DNA of 64,000 nt from Halorhabdus rudnickae (GCF_900880625.1 NZ_CAAHFB010000001.1:1984001-2048000); one strand, 5' to 3'. Numbered from the stretch's first letter, positions 11,732 to 21,660 are shown. Notes: generated from the sequence alone by a model not told the origin. Numbers and translations are program-made.

Positions 11732-13519
11732 TTACTCGATCACTTCGACATCGGCGAACTCGAAGCGTGCGCCGCCGGACTCGGCGTCGGCCACTGTCAC
11801 GGCCCAGCCGTGGGCTTCGGCAATCTGGCGGACGATAGTGAGTCCAAAGCCCGTTCCATGCTCCAGGGTCGAAAACCCAGGCTCGAAGACGGATTCGCGG
11901 TGTTCGGAGTCGATCCCCTGGCCGTCGTCCATCACGTAGAAACCCGCTTCGCACCGCCCGACTCGGACGGTGACGGTTTCGCCGCCGTGTTCGACGGCGT
12001 CCTGACGAGCTTGCGAGTCAGAGCTCGTGGAGCTATGCTCCACGGCGTTCCGGAACAGGTTCTCGAAGACGTGCCGGAGGCGGTCGTGATCGGCGCGGAT
12101 CGTGAACTCCTCGGTGATTTCGAGTGTCGCCGTTCCCGTCGCCACGGCGTCCCAACACTGTCCGACGATGTCGGCGACGCGGACGGGTTCGGTTTCGCCG
12201 ACGGTCTCGCCCTGGCGGGCGAGCGTGAGCGTGTCCTCGACGATGCCCTCCATGCGATCGAGCGCGCGTTCGATCGGTTCGAGGTGCTCGCTCCCGCAAT
12301 CCTCGCCGAGCAACGCGAGTCGCCCCTGGGCGACGTTCAGCGGATTGCGGAGATCATGAGAGATGACATCGGCGAACTCGGCGAGTCGATCGATCTCCCG
12401 CCTGAGCTGTCGTTCACGCTCCTTGCGGTCGGTAATGTCCCGTGCGACGCTCAGAATCGCCGTCTCCCCGAAGTACGTAACGAGGCTCGACGTGATTTCG
12501 ACCGGGATCTGTTCACCGTCTTTCCCGACGTGCACGGTCTCGAAGGTCACTCCACCTTCTTCCCGGATCGTCTCGATGCGATCGTCGATCTTTCTCACCG
12601 CCTCGTCGACGTCGAGATCCCACGGTGTCATCCCGAGCAACTCGCCCTCATCGTAGCCCAGGCGCTGACAGGCGGTCTCGTTGACGGCGAGAAACTGGCC
12701 GTCGAGTCTGTGGACGAACACGGCGTCGTTGATCCCGTCAAAGAGTCCCTCGAAGGTCTCCATCGTCTCCCGGCGTTCCCGTTCGCGCGCCCGGCGCTCG
12801 GTGACGTCGCGCAACGACGCCACAGCGCCCTGGATCGTCCCGTCAGCGTCTTCGAGCGGAAAGTACCGAACGTGAAACGACCGCTGCTCTCCGTCCGGTC
12901 GCGTTCGTTCGGTCTCGTACTCGACCGACTCGCCGGCGAGTGCCCGATCGACGTACGGTTTGATCGCTTCGAAGCGCTCGCTCCCAAGGACATCCGCGAG
13001 TCGCTCGTCCGCCGGAACGCCCTCGTCGATGCCGTAAAGGTCCCGGTAGCGGTGGTTGGTCAACACGTACCGGTACTCGCGATCGACGGCCGCAAGCAGG
13101 TTCGTCGAACTCTCGACGGCCTGCTCGTACCGGCGGAGACGACACTCGGTTTCGATACGGTCGGTGATGTCCGATCCCGAAACCAGCAGGTGTGTGACCT
13201 TGTCCGCGTCGTCACGGAGTCCGGAGACGTGCCACTTGACATGTCGGATCTCGCCATCCGCTGTCCGGACCACGTTCTCGTGGACGTCGGCCTCGTCGTT
13301 CTCTTTGACATCTTCGAGGACTGCTTGGAGGCCGACGTCACTCTCCTCTGGAACCACCGTTTCGAACCAGTCCGTGCCAAGCAGCTCCGCCCGGTCGTAG
13401 CCCAGCACCGCACAGCCGTGGTCGTTGATCCGCTGGACCGTCCCGTCGACCCCGAGGATCAGCATGATCGTGGCGGCCTTCTCGAAGGCCTCCCGGGCAA
13501 CTTCGTCCTCGGAAACCAT
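11732..13519 (-). CDS. PAS-domain sensor histidine kinase
   Basis: A 595-residue soluble sensor kinase. Three successive PAS domains occupy about residues 5-125, 130-250 and 255-370 (for example GYDRAELLGTDWFETVVPEE and GYDEGELLGMTPWDLDVDE). The H-box is FADVISHDLRNPL near residue 390, with His as the phospho-acceptor. The ATPase domain has N-box ENLFRNAVEHS, G1 DDGQGI and G2 GTGFGLTIV. No membrane segments are seen, so it should sense an internal cue through the PAS domains. No response regulator is adjacent, so it is an orphan here. The ATG at 13519 follows a TTAAA-type box about 30 nt upstream (minus strand), favouring it over the upstream in-frame start. Confidence 0.92.
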   Translation of the reverse strand: MVSEDEVAREAFEKAATIMLILGVDGTVQRINDHGCAVLGYDRAELLGTDWFETVVPEESDVGLQAVLEDVKENDEADVHENVVRTADGEIRHVKWHVSGLRDDADKVTHLLVSGSDITDRIETECRLRRYEQAVESSTNLLAAVDREYRYVLTNHRYRDLYGIDEGVPADERLADVLGSERFEAIKPYVDRALAGESVEYETERTRPDGEQRSFHVRYFPLEDADGTIQGAVASLRDVTERRARERERRETMETFEGLFDGINDAVFVHRLDGQFLAVNETACQRLGYDEGELLGMTPWDLDVDEAVRKIDDRIETIREEGGVTFETVHVGKDGEQIPVEITSSLVTYFGETAILSVARDITDRKERERQLRREIDRLAEFADVISHDLRNPLNVAQGRLALLGEDCGSEHLEPIERALDRMEGIVEDTLTLARQGETVGETEPVRVADIVGQCWDAVATGTATLEITEEFTIRADHDRLRHVFENLFRNAVEHSSTSSDSQARQDAVEHGGETVTVRVGRCEAGFYVMDDGQGIDSEHRESVFEPGFSTLEHGTGFGLTIVRQIAEAHGWAVTVADAESGGARFEFADVEVIE

Positions 13520-13585
13520 TAGATGTCCTGAGTGTCGGAACTTGTTTAAGTATTGCTTCGGGTGGACGCTCACCCGTCGATCCAG

Positions 13586-14614
13586 TCACCGAGAGTCGAG
13601 TCCAATGCCGTCGGCGATGAGTTCGTGGGAGCGAAGCGCGTCGTCGTGGTCGGCGACGACCTGCTGGACCATTACCTCCTCGACGCCCACCCGATCCGTG
13701 AGTTGCTCGAACAGTCCCGCCAGCGTCTCCGGGCTTCCCGAGATCGCCCGCGGCCACTCCCCGTCATCGAGCGTGGCCGGCGTCGGGTCGGGAACGCCGC
13801 CGAGTTCCTCGATGGCGTCCGCGACCGAGGGCGTCGAGCCGACGACGCCGCGTGCCATCCGCTGGAAGGACGCCTCGGCGACCGCCCGCTTGCGTGCTGC
13901 CTTCTCGTCGGTTTCGGCGGCGATCGCGTTGACCGCGACCATCCCGTCGGGTGCCTCGAGGCCCCCGCCGAGTGTCGAGGGTTCGAAGTGCTCGCGGTAG
14001 GTCTCGAAGGCCCGGGTCGCAAATCCCGGCCGGATGAACGCCGCGAAACAGTACCGCAGGCCGAGTTTTCCGGCAATCTTCGCGCTGGAGGGACTCGATC
14101 CGAGCACCCACGGGACCGGCGGTTCCTCGCCGGATCGGGGAATTTCGAGGTCGCTGTAGGGGTGATCGTCAGGATACTCCTCATAGAGGTGGGAGATGAC
14201 GGCTTTGATTTTCTCCGTGTGATCCTCGTCCGGGTTCTCGACGCGGCGATCGGTTCCCAGCGCGCGATCGGCGGCCGGCGAGCCGTTCGCCCGGCCCAGG
14301 CCGGCGTCGATACGGCCCGGCGCGAGACCGTCCAGTGCGCCGAATACTTCGGCGACTTTGTAGGGGCTGTAGTGGTTGAGCAGGACGGCACCCGATCCCA
14401 GCCTGATCGACGCTGTTTCGGCGGCGAGGTTCCCCAGCAGCACTTCGGGCGTGGTTCCCGCAAGGGTATCGCCCATCGCGTGATGTTCGGCTACCCAGAA
14501 CCGGTCGTAGCCGAGTTCCTCGGCCTGCCGTGCGGCGGCGACCGTGTTCTCGTAGGCGTCGCTGGCAGCCCCGTCGTCGGGGACTGGCGAGAGATCGACA
14601 AGTGAGAGATCCAT
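13586..14614 (-). CDS. LLM-class flavin-dependent oxidoreductase (luciferase-like monooxygenase)
   Basis: A 342-residue protein of the bacterial luciferase superfamily. It starts MDLSLVDLSPVPDDGAASDAYENTV and contains YDRFWVAEHHAMGDTLAGTTPEVLLG near residue 40 and RIDAGLGRANGSP near residue 105, signatures of single-component LLM oxidoreductases that use FMN or coenzyme F420. Haloarchaea make F420, so either cofactor is possible. Substrate unknown. The gene is isolated between the histidine kinase and larE, and gives no context clue to the substrate. Confidence 0.88.
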   Translation of the reverse strand: MDLSLVDLSPVPDDGAASDAYENTVAAARQAEELGYDRFWVAEHHAMGDTLAGTTPEVLLGNLAAETASIRLGSGAVLLNHYSPYKVAEVFGALDGLAPGRIDAGLGRANGSPAADRALGTDRRVENPDEDHTEKIKAVISHLYEEYPDDHPYSDLEIPRSGEEPPVPWVLGSSPSSAKIAGKLGLRYCFAAFIRPGFATRAFETYREHFEPSTLGGGLEAPDGMVAVNAIAAETDEKAARKRAVAEASFQRMARGVVGSTPSVADAIEELGGVPDPTPATLDDGEWPRAISGSPETLAGLFEQLTDRVGVEEVMVQQVVADHDDALRSHELIADGIGLDSR

Positions 14615-14759
14615 AGTCGAATTCGGGGGCGCCGCGGGGTAACCGTTCGGCTACCAGCAGATTTGGGGCAGGGGATCAGAACGATCGTGCGATCGGATGC
14701 GCCTCGAGACACCTCCCGGGACAACGGGCTTTTGCGCGTCCGTTCCCTACCGACCGGCG

Positions 14760-15710
14760 ATGGACTCCAGTCAGCGGCCCGTCACCGAGAAACTCGCGGC
14801 GGCCCGTGCCGACCTGGCCGACCGTGACGGTGTCCTGATCGCCTTTTCGGGCGGCGTCGACTCCAGCGTCGTCGCTGCGATCGCCGCCGAGGCCCTCGGC
14901 GAGGACGCCGTCGCCTGCACGGCCAGAAGCGAGACGCTTCCCGAGGCCGAACTGCAGGAGGCCGAGCGCGTGGCGGCGGAGATCGGGATTCGCCACGACG
15001 TCGTGACGTTCTCGGAACTCGACAGCGAGGACTTCGTCGAAAACGACGGCGACCGGTGCTATCACTGCCGGTCAATGCGTCTCTCGGCGATGTTCGACCG
15101 CGCGCGCGAACTCGGCATCGAAACCGTCTGTGACGGCACGAACGCCTCCGATCCCGGCGCGGGACACCGTCCCGGATTGCAGGCCGTCGAGGAACTGGAC
15201 GCCTATTCGCCGCTGCTCGAACACGACATCACGAAAGCAGAGGTCCGTGAAATCGCCCGCCACTACGACCTCTCCGTGGCCGACAAACCGTCGATGGCGT
15301 GCCTGTCCTCACGTATTCCCACTGGACTCGAAGTGACCGAAGAGAAACTCACACGCATCGAGAAGGCCGAACGCGTCCTCCGGACCTGGGGCTTCGAGCA
15401 GTTCCGCGTCCGCGATCACAAAGGCATCGCCCGGATCGAGGTCGGCGAGGAAGAACTCGAGGCGGCCCTCGACCCGGAGTTCGTCCGCGCCGCTCGTGAA
15501 CACATCGGCGACCTCGGTTTCGAACATGTCACGCTCGACCTCGAGGGGTACCGGACGGGCAGCGTCAGCCCGGCACGGGAGGACGAACGGAGTGAGCCCT
15601 CGAATCGAGGGAGCGGTGAAACCGCGAGCAGCGAGGTCGACCGCAGAGAGACTTCCGACACCGCTGGGGACATCTTTTCGGCGGAGTATCCGACGACTCA
15701 AAATCAGTAG
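14760..15710 (+). CDS. larE: LarE-type ATP-dependent sacrificial sulfur transferase
   Basis: A 316-residue ATP-pyrophosphatase. The PP-loop is IAFSGGVDSSVV near residue 29. The family motif RCYHCRSMR lies near residue 102, and PSMACLSSRIPTG near residue 182 holds the Cys that I take to correspond to the sacrificial cysteine of characterised LarE. LarE thiolates the nickel-pincer nucleotide precursor used by lactate racemase, but larA, larB and larC are not in this window, so the substrate may differ. The ATG at 14760 is chosen over an upstream in-frame ATG because the conserved domain begins about 20 residues later. The last 45 residues are a polar, low-complexity extension encoded partly by small palindromes (see 15597-15625). 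Confidence 0.88.
   Translation: MDSSQRPVTEKLAAARADLADRDGVLIAFSGGVDSSVVAAIAAEALGEDAVACTARSETLPEAELQEAERVAAEIGIRHDVVTFSELDSEDFVENDGDRCYHCRSMRLSAMFDRARELGIETVCDGTNASDPGAGHRPGLQAVEELDAYSPLLEHDITKAEVREIARHYDLSVADKPSMACLSSRIPTGLEVTEEKLTRIEKAERVLRTWGFEQFRVRDHKGIARIEVGEEELEAALDPEFVRAAREHIGDLGFEHVTLDLEGYRTGSVSPAREDERSEPSNRGSGETASSEVDRRETSDTAGDIFSAEYPTTQNQ
15597..15625. repeat. Two adjacent perfect palindromes inside the larE 3' end
   Basis: CCCTCG-aat-CGAGGG (15597-15611) is followed by GCGGT-gaa-ACCGC (15613-15625). Each has a perfect 5-6 bp stem with a 3-nt loop. They are translated as part of the polar C-terminal extension of LarE. The composition resembles hairpins that normally sit between genes. 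Confidence 0.75.
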
Positions 15711-15729
15711 TCGACGGCCGAGCCGTGGC

Positions 15730-17904
15730 TCACCGTTCGAGCGGCAATCGTTCGTCTTCGTCCGGTCTGCGGAACTTCCATAGCGCCAACAGGGCCTCGA
15801 AGGCGACGATCAGGCCGACCGTCAGTGCCCCTGCCTCGATGGGGGCGAGCCCGACAGCCCCGGCCCGATCCAGCAGGAACGGGTTCGGACTGGCGAGATA
15901 GCCGATCACCAGCGAGACGATCCAGACTGGCGAACGGAGGCGGAACAGCGACACGCGGCCGGAGAACAGTTTCCGGCGCCACGATCCCACAGGGAGGTAC
16001 CGCCGGAGCAGGAACACGGTCGCCTCGTAGACGGCGATGAGCAGTCCGCCCACGACTATCGGCGTCATCCCGAGCAGGTCGTTCCCCTCGATGAATCCAC
16101 GGAGCAAGCCGGGGAGCTGGTCGTAGTACCCCTCGGGAAGCGGCGCGTCGCTGGCGAGGTAGCCGGCCACACCGGCAAGTATCCAGGCGTACGGCCGGCG
16201 GGCAGCCACAGCGTCCGGGGAGGGAAGCAGTCCCTCGCTACCCGTCCAGGACAGCAGCAGTAGCGTCCCCTCGAACAGCGCGATCATCGTCGCCGCGACG
16301 ATGAACGGTGCCATCCCGGTCGGATCGGGATTGAAGATGAACGCGATCCCGGCGAAGGCCGCCCAGAACAGCAACCGGCGGTCGGCCAGCCACTGTCGGG
16401 AGGTGACGCCCATCATGATCGCGAGCATGATGAAAAGCGGGATCTGGAAGATCGCGGCGAAAAAGCCCATCATCAGGACCATCAGGTCGAAGGTCTGGGT
16501 CAGGCCGAAGGCAATGTCGGCCGCACCTTCCGAGTAGTACAGGAAGTACGTGAAGATCGCCGGCAGGACGAGCAGGTACGCGAAAGCGATCCCGATTGTC
16601 GCCAGAACCAGGCTGGTCGGCACTGCGGCGAGGTAGTACCGGCGCTCTCGGGGGTAGAGACCGGGACGCATGAACAGGTACGTCTCGTAGACGAACGCCG
16701 GCAGCGCGACGACGAACCCAGCCAGCGTTGCCACCTTGAAACGGGCGAATATTGTCGCTAGGGGCTGGTAAACGCGCGGACAGGCCGGTTTGATCGTCGC
16801 CCCCTCGGCCATCGCGACGCCGGGGCCCGCCCCGATGTCGACCATCGCGGCGGTGAGCACCCTGGCGGGATCGGTGGGGACGTGGCTCGTCGTCGGGCAC
16901 AGTTGGTAGGTGCCCGGCAGGAACGAGTACCAGATCACGTTGATGATCTGCTCGCCGAACGGGAAGATCACCGCACTCACGCCGGCCATCAACACGAGGA
17001 CGACGCCCAGTCGACGGACCATCTCCTCGACGTGGTCCGCCAGAGGCATCTCTTCGTCATCCGGCGCGTGTTCCTCTTCAGCCCCGACTACCGGTGTTGC
17101 TCCGGTCGCTCTCTCGCCACTAGGGTCGCGATCGCCCGGACCTTCTTGGACACTGCCTTCGCCGTCGTTGCTCGCCCCCTCGGCGTCCGTTTCGCCACTC
17201 TCGGCCCCGTCGTCGGGGCCGGTCTCTCCGTCCCCGCTGGTGTCGTCGGCGTCGGCCTCGTTGCCGCCATCCGCATCCCCGTCATCGTCGCTGTCCGTGT
17301 AGGAGCCACCGCCTGCCTCCATGTTGGGATCGTTCGGATCCCATTCGCCGGCGCCTTCCTCATCGTACCGCTCCTGGAGTCGCTCGATGCTCTTCTCGGC
17401 CTCGGTCGCCTCCCCCTGGCCGTCTTCGTCCGCACCATGTTTCCCGTCCCCGTCCCCCCGATCTTGGGCCTCGTCGTCCGCACTTTCTCCGCTCTCTTCA
17501 CCCGATCGCTCATCGTCGTCTTCGGCTGGCTCTGGACTGTCCTCTGCAACCGCTCTTTCACCGTCGTTTTCGGCTGGCTCTGGACTGTCCTCTGCAACTT
17601 CCACTTCACCGTCTGTGATATCCCCATCGGTCGTCCTTTCGTCGCTGTCTGGAACCGTCTCTTCGTCGTCGTTCCCGTCGCAATCCCCGTCAGTTTCCGT
17701 TCCGTCCGGCTGTTCTTCGTTCGAGTCGACGGGACGGTCACTGCCGCTCTCGTCGGGTTCACCGTCGCCCTCACCGGAATCGGATGCATTCGCATTCGTC
17801 GGCTCGTTGGCGACGTCCCCCTCGGATTCGGCGGCCCCCTCCGACCCTTCCCCAGGGGTCTCGACGTCCTCGTCGCGGTCCCCGGAGCCGTCGCCGTCGG
17901 TCAT
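15730..17904 (-). CDS. tatC: Sec-independent protein translocase TatC with long acidic N-terminal extension
   Basis: A 724-residue protein. Residues 1-285 are almost entirely Asp, Glu, Gly and Ser, with an internal in-frame repeat around EDSPEPAE (offset 48 bp, near 17523 and 17571). The TatC core follows: MPLADHVEEMVRRLGVVLV, then six membrane segments with the TatC landmark FARFKVATLAGFVVALPAFVY and YPRERRYYL, then extra hydrophobic segments at the C-terminus. TatC binds twin-arginine signal peptides and organises the translocase in the membrane, needed here for the many Tat lipoproteins. Haloarchaea carry two TatC genes; this is the single-length one. It is divergent from the double-length tatC at 18013 with a 108-bp shared promoter region. 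Confidence 0.93.
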   Translation of the reverse strand: MTDGDGSGDRDEDVETPGEGSEGAAESEGDVANEPTNANASDSGEGDGEPDESGSDRPVDSNEEQPDGTETDGDCDGNDDEETVPDSDERTTDGDITDGEVEVAEDSPEPAENDGERAVAEDSPEPAEDDDERSGEESGESADDEAQDRGDGDGKHGADEDGQGEATEAEKSIERLQERYDEEGAGEWDPNDPNMEAGGGSYTDSDDDGDADGGNEADADDTSGDGETGPDDGAESGETDAEGASNDGEGSVQEGPGDRDPSGERATGATPVVGAEEEHAPDDEEMPLADHVEEMVRRLGVVLVLMAGVSAVIFPFGEQIINVIWYSFLPGTYQLCPTTSHVPTDPARVLTAAMVDIGAGPGVAMAEGATIKPACPRVYQPLATIFARFKVATLAGFVVALPAFVYETYLFMRPGLYPRERRYYLAAVPTSLVLATIGIAFAYLLVLPAIFTYFLYYSEGAADIAFGLTQTFDLMVLMMGFFAAIFQIPLFIMLAIMMGVTSRQWLADRRLLFWAAFAGIAFIFNPDPTGMAPFIVAATMIALFEGTLLLLSWTGSEGLLPSPDAVAARRPYAWILAGVAGYLASDAPLPEGYYDQLPGLLRGFIEGNDLLGMTPIVVGGLLIAVYEATVFLLRRYLPVGSWRRKLFSGRVSLFRLRSPVWIVSLVIGYLASPNPFLLDRAGAVGLAPIEAGALTVGLIVAFEALLALWKFRRPDEDERLPLER

Positions 17905-18012
17905 CGTTCCGGCGGGTTAGCCCCCGCCTATTGTAAGCCTTCTTTTCGCCGGTTCGCGGGCGCCCCGATGGATAAATTGATAACGGGGGTTCTGTTAACC
18001 ATACCGAACGCC

Positions 18013-20190
18013 ATGTCCGGCGCGCTCGACGACGGGACCCGCCGCACGCTCGCCAGTGGTCGGGAGACTCTGGGTGCGATGCTTCGCTCGGCCCAGAAGG
18101 ACCTCCAGAAGGTCTTTATCGCGTTCGTTCTCGGGCTCGTCGGCTCGGTCTGGGTCTTGCGAGTGTTCGTCTGGGACCGACTAAAGGCCGATCTGTTCGC
18201 CCAGATGGGCGTCGAGACCCGCGAGGCTACCCGCGTCATCGCCGTCACACCCTTCGACGTAATTCTCCTACAGGTGAAAATCGGGCTCGCCGTCGGCATC
18301 TTGCTCGCCCTCCCGCTTTTTATCTACTTCTCGCGGGGCGCGCTCAGACGCCGGGGCTGGTGGCCCCAGGCACCGATCGCCCGCTGGAAACTCCTCGCCC
18401 TGGCGCTGGCGATGGTGCTTCTGTTCGTCGGCGGGATATTCTACGCCTACACCGTCTTCTTCCCGATCATGTTCGCGTTCCTGGCGAACAATGCGCTCAA
18501 CGCCGGGCTGACGCCGACCTATCACATCGTCAAATGGGCGCAGTTCGTCTTCCTGCTCGCGCTTTCGTTCGGCATCGCGGCCCAGCTCCCGCTCGTGATG
18601 AGTACCCTCGCCTACAGCGAGATCGTCCCCTACGAGACCTTCCGCGATAAGTGGAAGTACGCCGTCCTCGGGCTGTACGCCGGTGGGGCCGTCTTCACGC
18701 CGCCGGATCCGCTCACCCAGCTCATGTGGGCAACGCCGCTGGTGGGGCTGTACGCGATCAGCCTCCGGATCACCCGGCTGGTCGTCGTCGCCAAGCGCTC
18801 CAGTGAACGCATCGACATCACGGCCGCGCTCGCAGACCGCTGGAACGTCCTGGCGGCCGGCGCGCTGGTCGCGTTCGCACTCGTCTTCGGTTTCTTCGCC
18901 CGCGGCGGTATCGCGGCCCTCAACAATGGCCTCGCTGCACTCCCGTTCTCGATTTCTCTCCCGACGCTGGGCGAACTCACTGGTCTGCCAAACGACGTCG
19001 TGGCCGCCGTTCTCGGGGCCCTCGTCGCGCTGATCGTCGTCGCCTGGCTGGGGTATCGGATCGTCAACCGGCAACTCAGTGAACTGGCCGGCCCCGCCGC
19101 ACGGGCACTGGGTGACCCGAGTTCGATCGATCTGGACAACTTAGACCGGGCCGGCGTCGAAGCTGCACCGCCCGAGGCCTTCGAATCGCTCTCCGAGGAA
19201 GACGCCCTGGCACACGCCCAGCGGGCGATGGACGAGGGCGAAGCCGAGAAGGCAGAGATCATCCTCGAGCGCTTCGACGAGGCGGCCGAACGGGCCGACA
19301 GCGAGGGCACTGACAGCGACACTGCTGACGAGCAAGCCCAAGGTGGTGTCGTCTCGGAGACGACTGCGGGTGTCGTCGACGCGTTCACCGAGGAGGAGAC
19401 GACCGAGGACGACATCGGCGGGTACCTCTATGATCTCCGGTTCATCGTCAACTCGCTCAGGTCGAAGGCGTTCCGGATCGTGGCCCTGTTCGGAGCCGTC
19501 CTGGCCGCGTCGTTCATGTACCTCTACTCGGGTGGGATCGGTGAGATCCGAAACGACTTCGTCTCCCGTCTCCCGCCCGAGATGGCTATGGACGTCGACA
19601 TCGTCGCGCTACACCCTGTCGAGCATCTCATCTTCGAGATCAAGTTCTCGACGCTGCTGGCGATCGTCGCCGTCCTCCCGCTCGTGTTGTACTACGTCTG
19701 GCCGGCCCTGGAGGACCGCGGCGTTGCTACCGGGGACCGTCGCGTCCTGCTCGTCTGGGGTGGCTCGATCGTCCTTGGCCTGACGGCCGGGAGTTACGTC
19801 GGCTATACGTACGTCGCTCCATCGGTCATCTCCTGGCTGGCCGCCGACGCTCTCGGGGCACACATGGTCGTCGCCTACCGAATCAACAGTTTCGGCTGGC
19901 TGGTCGTCTTCACGACCGTCGGGATCGGCATTCTTGCCGAGATTCCGGTGACGATGCTGTTGTTCGACCGCGGTGGTATCGTCCCCTACCGGATCATGCG
20001 TGAGCGCTGGCGCGTGGTCGTGCTCGCGTTCTTCGCAGTGGCTGCGCTCATGACGCCGGGTGGGATGTTCTCGATGCTACTGCTGGCGGTTCCGGCCTCC
20101 CTGGCATATCTCTTCGGACTTGCCGTCCTCTCGGTCGTCACCCTCGGCGGCCGTCGGGGCAGCGGCCGGCAGCCGGACGTCGCAGGCTGA
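18013..20190 (+). CDS. tatC: Double-length TatC (TatCt-type fusion of two TatC domains)
   Basis: A 725-residue protein with two complete TatC domains joined by an acidic cytoplasmic linker. Domain 1 (about 1-290) includes LQVKIGLAVGILLALPLFIYF and YSEIVPYETFRDKWKY. A hydrophobic segment and a charged linker follow (about 340-460). Domain 2 (about 465-725) includes VEHLIFEIKFSTLLAIVAVL and IVPYRIMRERWRVVV. Such fusions are known from haloarchaea (the TatCt form). The frame is open far upstream, but that part is antisense to the other tatC. The ATG at 18013 fits the start of the domain; the in-frame ATG at 17968 region is an alternative start. Functionally it should act with the neighbouring TatC in folded-protein export. 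Confidence 0.9.
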   Translation: MSGALDDGTRRTLASGRETLGAMLRSAQKDLQKVFIAFVLGLVGSVWVLRVFVWDRLKADLFAQMGVETREATRVIAVTPFDVILLQVKIGLAVGILLALPLFIYFSRGALRRRGWWPQAPIARWKLLALALAMVLLFVGGIFYAYTVFFPIMFAFLANNALNAGLTPTYHIVKWAQFVFLLALSFGIAAQLPLVMSTLAYSEIVPYETFRDKWKYAVLGLYAGGAVFTPPDPLTQLMWATPLVGLYAISLRITRLVVVAKRSSERIDITAALADRWNVLAAGALVAFALVFGFFARGGIAALNNGLAALPFSISLPTLGELTGLPNDVVAAVLGALVALIVVAWLGYRIVNRQLSELAGPAARALGDPSSIDLDNLDRAGVEAAPPEAFESLSEEDALAHAQRAMDEGEAEKAEIILERFDEAAERADSEGTDSDTADEQAQGGVVSETTAGVVDAFTEEETTEDDIGGYLYDLRFIVNSLRSKAFRIVALFGAVLAASFMYLYSGGIGEIRNDFVSRLPPEMAMDVDIVALHPVEHLIFEIKFSTLLAIVAVLPLVLYYVWPALEDRGVATGDRRVLLVWGGSIVLGLTAGSYVGYTYVAPSVISWLAADALGAHMVVAYRINSFGWLVVFTTVGIGILAEIPVTMLLFDRGGIVPYRIMRERWRVVVLAFFAVAALMTPGGMFSMLLLAVPASLAYLFGLAVLSVVTLGGRRGSGRQPDVAG

Positions 20191-20206
20191 GACGTCGCCG
20201 ACCGAC

Positions 20207-21418
20207 TCACAGCGCGAACACGAGTTCGAACGTCACCACCGAGGCGACTGTGGCGAGTACGGGGACGATGTTCTGCATGAGAAGGACCCGCCCGGTCGTT
20301 TTCGGGTCGAACAGGTCCGAGGCGTCCGGAATATCCTCGCCATCTCCCTCCTCGATCGGCTCGGGTTCCGCGTGGTCGGGGTCGGACAGGCCAGGTTCGC
20401 CGACGGTGGCCTCGTCCTCGTCTGCGGCCAGCGCACCCACGGACACCTGTGGCGTTTCCGATCCCCTGACGGCGTCTTCGAGTGCGACAGCCCGGGTCGC
20501 CCGTCCCCAGCCCAGTCCGACGATGCAGGTCGTCGCGATCATCACGAAACTCGCGGGGATACGCGCCGCCGACAACGCGATGACGATCGACGACGCGACG
20601 ACTGCGACGACGATCGCCGCCGTCAGCGGCAGGTCGGTGATGTCGTTGCCCAGGGTTTCCATCGTCCGGCGGGCAATGGTGAACGCCCCGATCGCCACCG
20701 TTGCCGACCCGACGACGATGGCGACGTCCATGTCGAGTTCGCCCGACCCGACCAGTGGCGCGACCGCGTTGGCGATGTTGCTCGTCCCCGAGGAGAAGGC
20801 CATCAGACACCCGATCGCCACGAGGACGAGTGTCCCGACGAACTCCCGGCGACTTGTTCCTGGTCCGGCGACCGGGCGCGGGAGCACACCTTCTCGTTCG
20901 AAGACCACGAGCGGCCCGTCGGACTGATCGATCGAGATCAACCGTCGCAAGCGCGGGTAGAAGTACCGGCCGATCACCGCCGAAATCCAGAAGCCGAGTA
21001 TCGGCGAGGCGAGCCACCAGGAGACGATCCCGCCGACGACCGCCCAGTCGAGCGTCCCGGAGGCCACCCCCAGGCCGGCGATCGCACCGACGGCCGTCAT
21101 CGATGTCGAGGCCGGCGCACCCGAGACGTTGCCGAGCAAGAGTGCCCCGCCGATGAAAAAGAGAACGACGATGCTGACCGGCAGGGTGAACACGCCCGGA
21201 TCGGTCAGCAGGTCTCGCCCCAGTGTGTCTACGACCCGGCGACCGATGGTGAACGCACCCAGGAAGAAACTCACCGACATCAGCCCGGCGGCGGCGACCT
21301 TTCCGATCGCACCCGCGCCGACGGCCGGCCCGAACGCCGGCCCGGTCGTCGCGCCACCGACGTTGTACGCGACGAAACTGGCGATCAGAACCCCAACGAC
21401 GAGTAGTGTCTCGACCAT
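20207..21418 (-). CDS. Inorganic phosphate transporter, PiT family
   Basis: A 403-residue membrane protein. The PiT duplicated signature is present in both halves: FVAYNVGGATTGPAFGP near residue 15 and SSGTSNIANAVAPLVGSG near residue 215. Further support comes from LLGNVSGAPASTSMTAVGAIAG and GNDITDLPLTAAI. PiT proteins move metal-phosphate or phosphate with a cation; haloarchaeal ones are likely sodium-driven. About ten membrane segments are evident. Near the C-terminus an acidic soluble insert (about residues 320-375) precedes the final helix. No PhoU-like gene is adjacent. Confidence 0.9.
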   Translation of the reverse strand: MVETLLVVGVLIASFVAYNVGGATTGPAFGPAVGAGAIGKVAAAGLMSVSFFLGAFTIGRRVVDTLGRDLLTDPGVFTLPVSIVVLFFIGGALLLGNVSGAPASTSMTAVGAIAGLGVASGTLDWAVVGGIVSWWLASPILGFWISAVIGRYFYPRLRRLISIDQSDGPLVVFEREGVLPRPVAGPGTSRREFVGTLVLVAIGCLMAFSSGTSNIANAVAPLVGSGELDMDVAIVVGSATVAIGAFTIARRTMETLGNDITDLPLTAAIVVAVVASSIVIALSAARIPASFVMIATTCIVGLGWGRATRAVALEDAVRGSETPQVSVGALAADEDEATVGEPGLSDPDHAEPEPIEEGDGEDIPDASDLFDPKTTGRVLLMQNIVPVLATVASVVTFELVFAL

Positions 21419-21660
21419 ACTCTCACCTTTCAGTGTTCGTTTCGTCAGTCGATACTGCTCTCGATGCCATCAATCGCTCGGTCACGGCGGTGGCCCCGTT
21501 CGATGAACCGCTTGGCCATCTTCACGCTCTGGCTCTCGTTCATTCCTGTCCAAGAGATCTCGTTATCCGTCACGTTTCAAGCCATTCGAAAGATTGTCTG
21601 GCCGGCAAGTCTTTCAGCTGAAAACGCGACGCTGAAGTATTCCAGGGATAATCTCTCGGT

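Noticed and set aside
16882-18012. Long in-frame extension upstream of the double-length tatC
   Set aside because: It is antisense to the acidic head of the other tatC, and its sequence has no TatC homology; the open frame reflects GC bias.
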